Source: JADJVL01 sp046331545 (GTDB lineage Bacteria; Acidobacteriota; Holophagae; Holophagales; Holophagaceae). Taken from it: a stretch of DNA of 64,000 bases. Location of the stretch: NCBI GenBank assembly GCA_046331545.1, contig JAXLQR010000002.1:3162001-3226000 (forward strand). Direction: 5' to 3'. The notes beneath the pieces were generated by a model. The model did no database searches. It worked only from the letters and a program-made list of their open reading frames with translations, and was not told where the DNA came from. Below are positions 62,644-64,000 of the stretch, one piece after another. How positions within the stretch are numbered: the first letter of the stretch is position 1; every line of letters begins with the position of its first letter. Both the position numbers and the translations under genes were made by a program.

Positions 62644-62820
62644 CCCGGACGAGGGCCGCGCGGGGATGGGCGAGGCCACGACTCTCGTCCGACCTACAGG
62701 CCGGGCCGGAGCTTGGATGGGACGGCCCGCCAGCCCCGGGGTTCCCGTCACTGCTGGGCCCGGGAGCCACCTTGAGATCCCTCCCGGCCATTCCTCCCAC
62801 GACGCGCTGCGCGCGTCTGG

Positions 62821-62869
62821 CACCTCGATCTGCGAGCCCCGAAGAGCGCGGGCCTCGCAGATCGAGGTG
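62821..62869. repeat. Perfect 16-base inverted repeat
   Basis: CACCTCGATCTGCGAG and its exact reverse complement, 17 bases apart, the longest perfect stem in the window. It could be a terminator, a small mobile-element end pair, or an RNA hairpin. Confidence 0.6.
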
Positions 62870-62946
62870 CTCGAGTGAAAACCTGGTCGGCTCGACTCAT
62901 GCCATCGGGTCGGACCGTCCGATGATTTACCTCCAGGGATCCCGCC

Positions 62947-63357
62947 CTACCGCCCCGCCGTCAGGATCTCCCGGATCTCCTCCTGGACTTCCTTCATCGC
63001 GCTGGAATCCGCCAGGGCGATGAACACGGTGTTGTCCCCCGCCAGCGTCCCCGCGATGGCTTCGTGCTGGGCCTGGTCCAGCAGCTCGGCCATGGCCTGG
63101 GCGAAGCCGGGGGTGGTGGTGAGGACGAGGAGGTTCGGGGGCGCCTCCCTGAGGGTGAAGGCGGGCATGCCCAGGCGCTGGGGCTCCACGCGCTGGTAGC
63201 GGCCTTCGCGCTTCTGGACGCTGAGCTTCTTGAGGTGGCGGGAGAGCGTGCTCTGGGTGAGGTGGAAGCCCTCGTCGGCGAGGCGCTTCAGCAGGGCGAA
63301 CTGGTCCGGGACCTCGTGCTGCTCGATGAGGCGGAGGATCGTCTGGTCGACGGTCAT
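62947..63357 (-). CDS. argR: Arginine repressor ArgR
   Basis: 136 residues from ATG 63357, with AGGAGG just upstream; a longer start at 63396 is unlikely. N-terminal winged helix with the TQSTLSRHLKKLSV recognition helix (31-44) and a C-terminal hexamerisation/arginine-binding domain including GTLAGDNTVFIA. ArgR represses arginine synthesis when arginine is plentiful. It is divergent from an argD-type gene, with palindromic sites between them. Confidence 0.93.
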   Translation of the reverse strand: MTVDQTILRLIEQHEVPDQFALLKRLADEGFHLTQSTLSRHLKKLSVQKREGRYQRVEPQRLGMPAFTLREAPPNLLVLTTTPGFAQAMAELLDQAQHEAIAGTLAGDNTVFIALADSSAMKEVQEEIREILTAGR

Positions 63358-63381
63358 GGCAGGCCTCCTGGGAGGGCAGTC

Positions 63382-63405
63382 TGCATATTCACGCATGAGA
63401 ATGCA
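63382..63405. promoter_or_regulatory. ArgR-box-like palindrome 1
   Basis: TGCATATTC-ACGCAT-GAGAATGCA, a dyad with TGCAT/ATGCA ends, 25 bases upstream of argR. A likely autoregulatory operator by position and resemblance to Arg boxes; not proven. Confidence 0.5.
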
Positions 63406-63434
63406 AGAAGACAGGGCCGGATCGAAAAAGTCGG

Positions 63435-63469
63435 TTGACAGGGGCTCGCATGAATGAGCATATTATGCA
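63435..63469 (+). promoter_or_regulatory. argD promoter with overlapping ArgR-box-like site
   Basis: Perfect -35 TTGACA (63435-63440) and a -10 region CATATTAT (63459-63466, 18-20 base spacing) embedded in the imperfect dyad GCATGAATGAGCATATTATGCA (63448-63469). A repressor bound there would block RNA polymerase. Confidence 0.6.
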
Positions 63470-63516
63470 ACTCCATGAATGGAATCCCCCAATTCATGCA
63501 GCCCTATGCGAACCCC

Positions 63517-64000
63517 ATGACGCCGACCCTCACCCCCGCCCTCCTGCCCACCTACACGCCCTTCCCCTTCGTGCTCAGCCACGGCAAGGGCGACCAGGTC
63601 TTCAGCGAGGACGGCACCGCCTACTGGGATTTCTATGGCGGCCACTGCGTCACCGCCACCGGCCACAGCCACCCGGCGGTGGTGGACGCGATCGCCAAGC
63701 AGGCCGCCCAACTGATCTTCTACTCCGCCGCCGGCGACCTGAAGGTGCGGAGCGCCGCCGCCGAGGCCCTGGTGGCCTTCGCGTCGGGCAGCGGCATGGC
63801 GTCCGCGTTCTTCTGCAACAGCGGCGCCGAGGCCAACGAAAACGCGCTCCTGCTGGCGGCCAAGCTCACCGGCCGGAGCGCCTTCGTCGCCTTCGCAGGG
63901 GGCTGGCACGGCCGCACGCTGCTGGCCCGGTCCGTGAGCGATGACCCCAGGCTCCACGCCGGGCTCCAGGCCCACCTCGCGCCCACCACCTGGCTCCCCT
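63517..64000 (+). CDS. argD: Acetylornithine aminotransferase-type PLP enzyme (3' truncated by window)
   Basis: The first 161 residues of a class III aminotransferase: LLPTYTPFPFVLSHGKG, WDFYGGHCVTATGHSHPAVV, FFCNSGAEANENALLLA and GGWHGRT, matching ArgD-type enzymes. The PLP lysine lies past the window edge. Placement next to argR and its operators supports an arginine-pathway role (acetylornithine or succinyldiaminopimelate transamination). Start uncertain: ATGs at 63475 and 63496 are in frame; no strong ribosome site separates them. Confidence 0.85.
   Translation, partial: MTPTLTPALLPTYTPFPFVLSHGKGDQVFSEDGTAYWDFYGGHCVTATGHSHPAVVDAIAKQAAQLIFYSAAGDLKVRSAAAEALVAFASGSGMASAFFCNSGAEANENALLLAAKLTGRSAFVAFAGGWHGRTLLARSVSDDPRLHAGLQAHLAPTTWLP

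Larger units (their letters stand above)
62474..62946. other. Gene-free region with three inverted repeats
   Basis: 473 bases between ruvB and argR. It holds a perfect 11-base stem AAACCGCGTCG / CGACGCGGTTT (62589-62617) followed by the CGAGCGGAGCGAG core (62631-62643), a 7-base stem GACGCGC / GCGCGTC (62801-62817), and a perfect 16-base stem CACCTCGATCTGCGAG / CTCGCAGATCGAGGTG (62821-62869). The reading frames here (for example 62475-63023) lack any family resemblance and are not called. Confidence 0.6.

Noticed and set aside
62475..63023. 182-codon frame in the gap after ruvB
   Set aside because: Runs through three inverted repeats and into argR antisense, with no family resemblance.

Overview
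The window is a very GC-rich stretch of a Gram-negative chromosome. It carries a TonB-dependent receptor with an N-terminal carboxypeptidase-regulatory-like domain, a phosphate-type porin, and DUF4388, stand-alone MshEN and FHA-histidine-kinase signalling proteins. This mix fits Acidobacteriota, most likely the Holophagae (Geothrix/Holophaga-like); that placement is inferred from gene content, not from a marker search. Both ends cut genes: feoB at the left, an argD-type aminotransferase at the right. There is no integrase, transposase, prophage core, plasmid origin or CRISPR array.

Layout. 0-9 kb: feoB end and its Cys-rich partner, a stand-alone MshEN protein, miaB, an SRPBCC/TIGR01777 pair, an exported DUF255 thioredoxin-like protein and a photolyase. 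9-18 kb: a minus-strand acs - CBS - livFGMH - substrate-binding-protein cluster with a divergent outer-membrane porin, which reads as a small-carboxylate or amino-acid uptake and activation module. 18-26 kb: the most unusual part, a probable surface-fibre locus. It has a collagen-like protein with a self-cleaving S74 chaperone domain, a Tat-exported type-1 binding protein, two tandem tail-collar proteins, a formyltransferase, a PKHD-type 2-oxoglutarate hydroxylase, a sulfotransferase-like protein, and an Asp/Asn beta-hydroxylase fused to a HEAGH metallopeptidase-like domain.

26-39 kb: envelope and housekeeping genes (TonB-like protein, DUF4388, YvcK, TPR protein, NatAB-type exporter, uppP, M23 peptidase, threonine aldolase, DinB, FAD oxidoreductase, M50 peptidase, trpS) ending in a tRNA-Lys(CTT) with promoter and terminator. 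39-54 kb: a two-domain exported sulfurtransferase, a large TonB receptor, a kinase/AAA/TPR giant, two CruF-like membrane proteins, and a MacAB-type efflux operon that keeps the 3' tip of a lost third permease.

54-64 kb: an amidohydrolase-TPR fusion, an orphan E1-alpha, a GNAT/tRNA-nucleotidyltransferase pair, ispF overlapping an FHA-GAF histidine kinase, ruvB, and the divergent argR/argD pair with ArgR-box-like palindromes. A 13-base motif, CGAGC(GG/AA)AGCGAG, recurs at three intergenic sites, each beside perfect inverted repeats.
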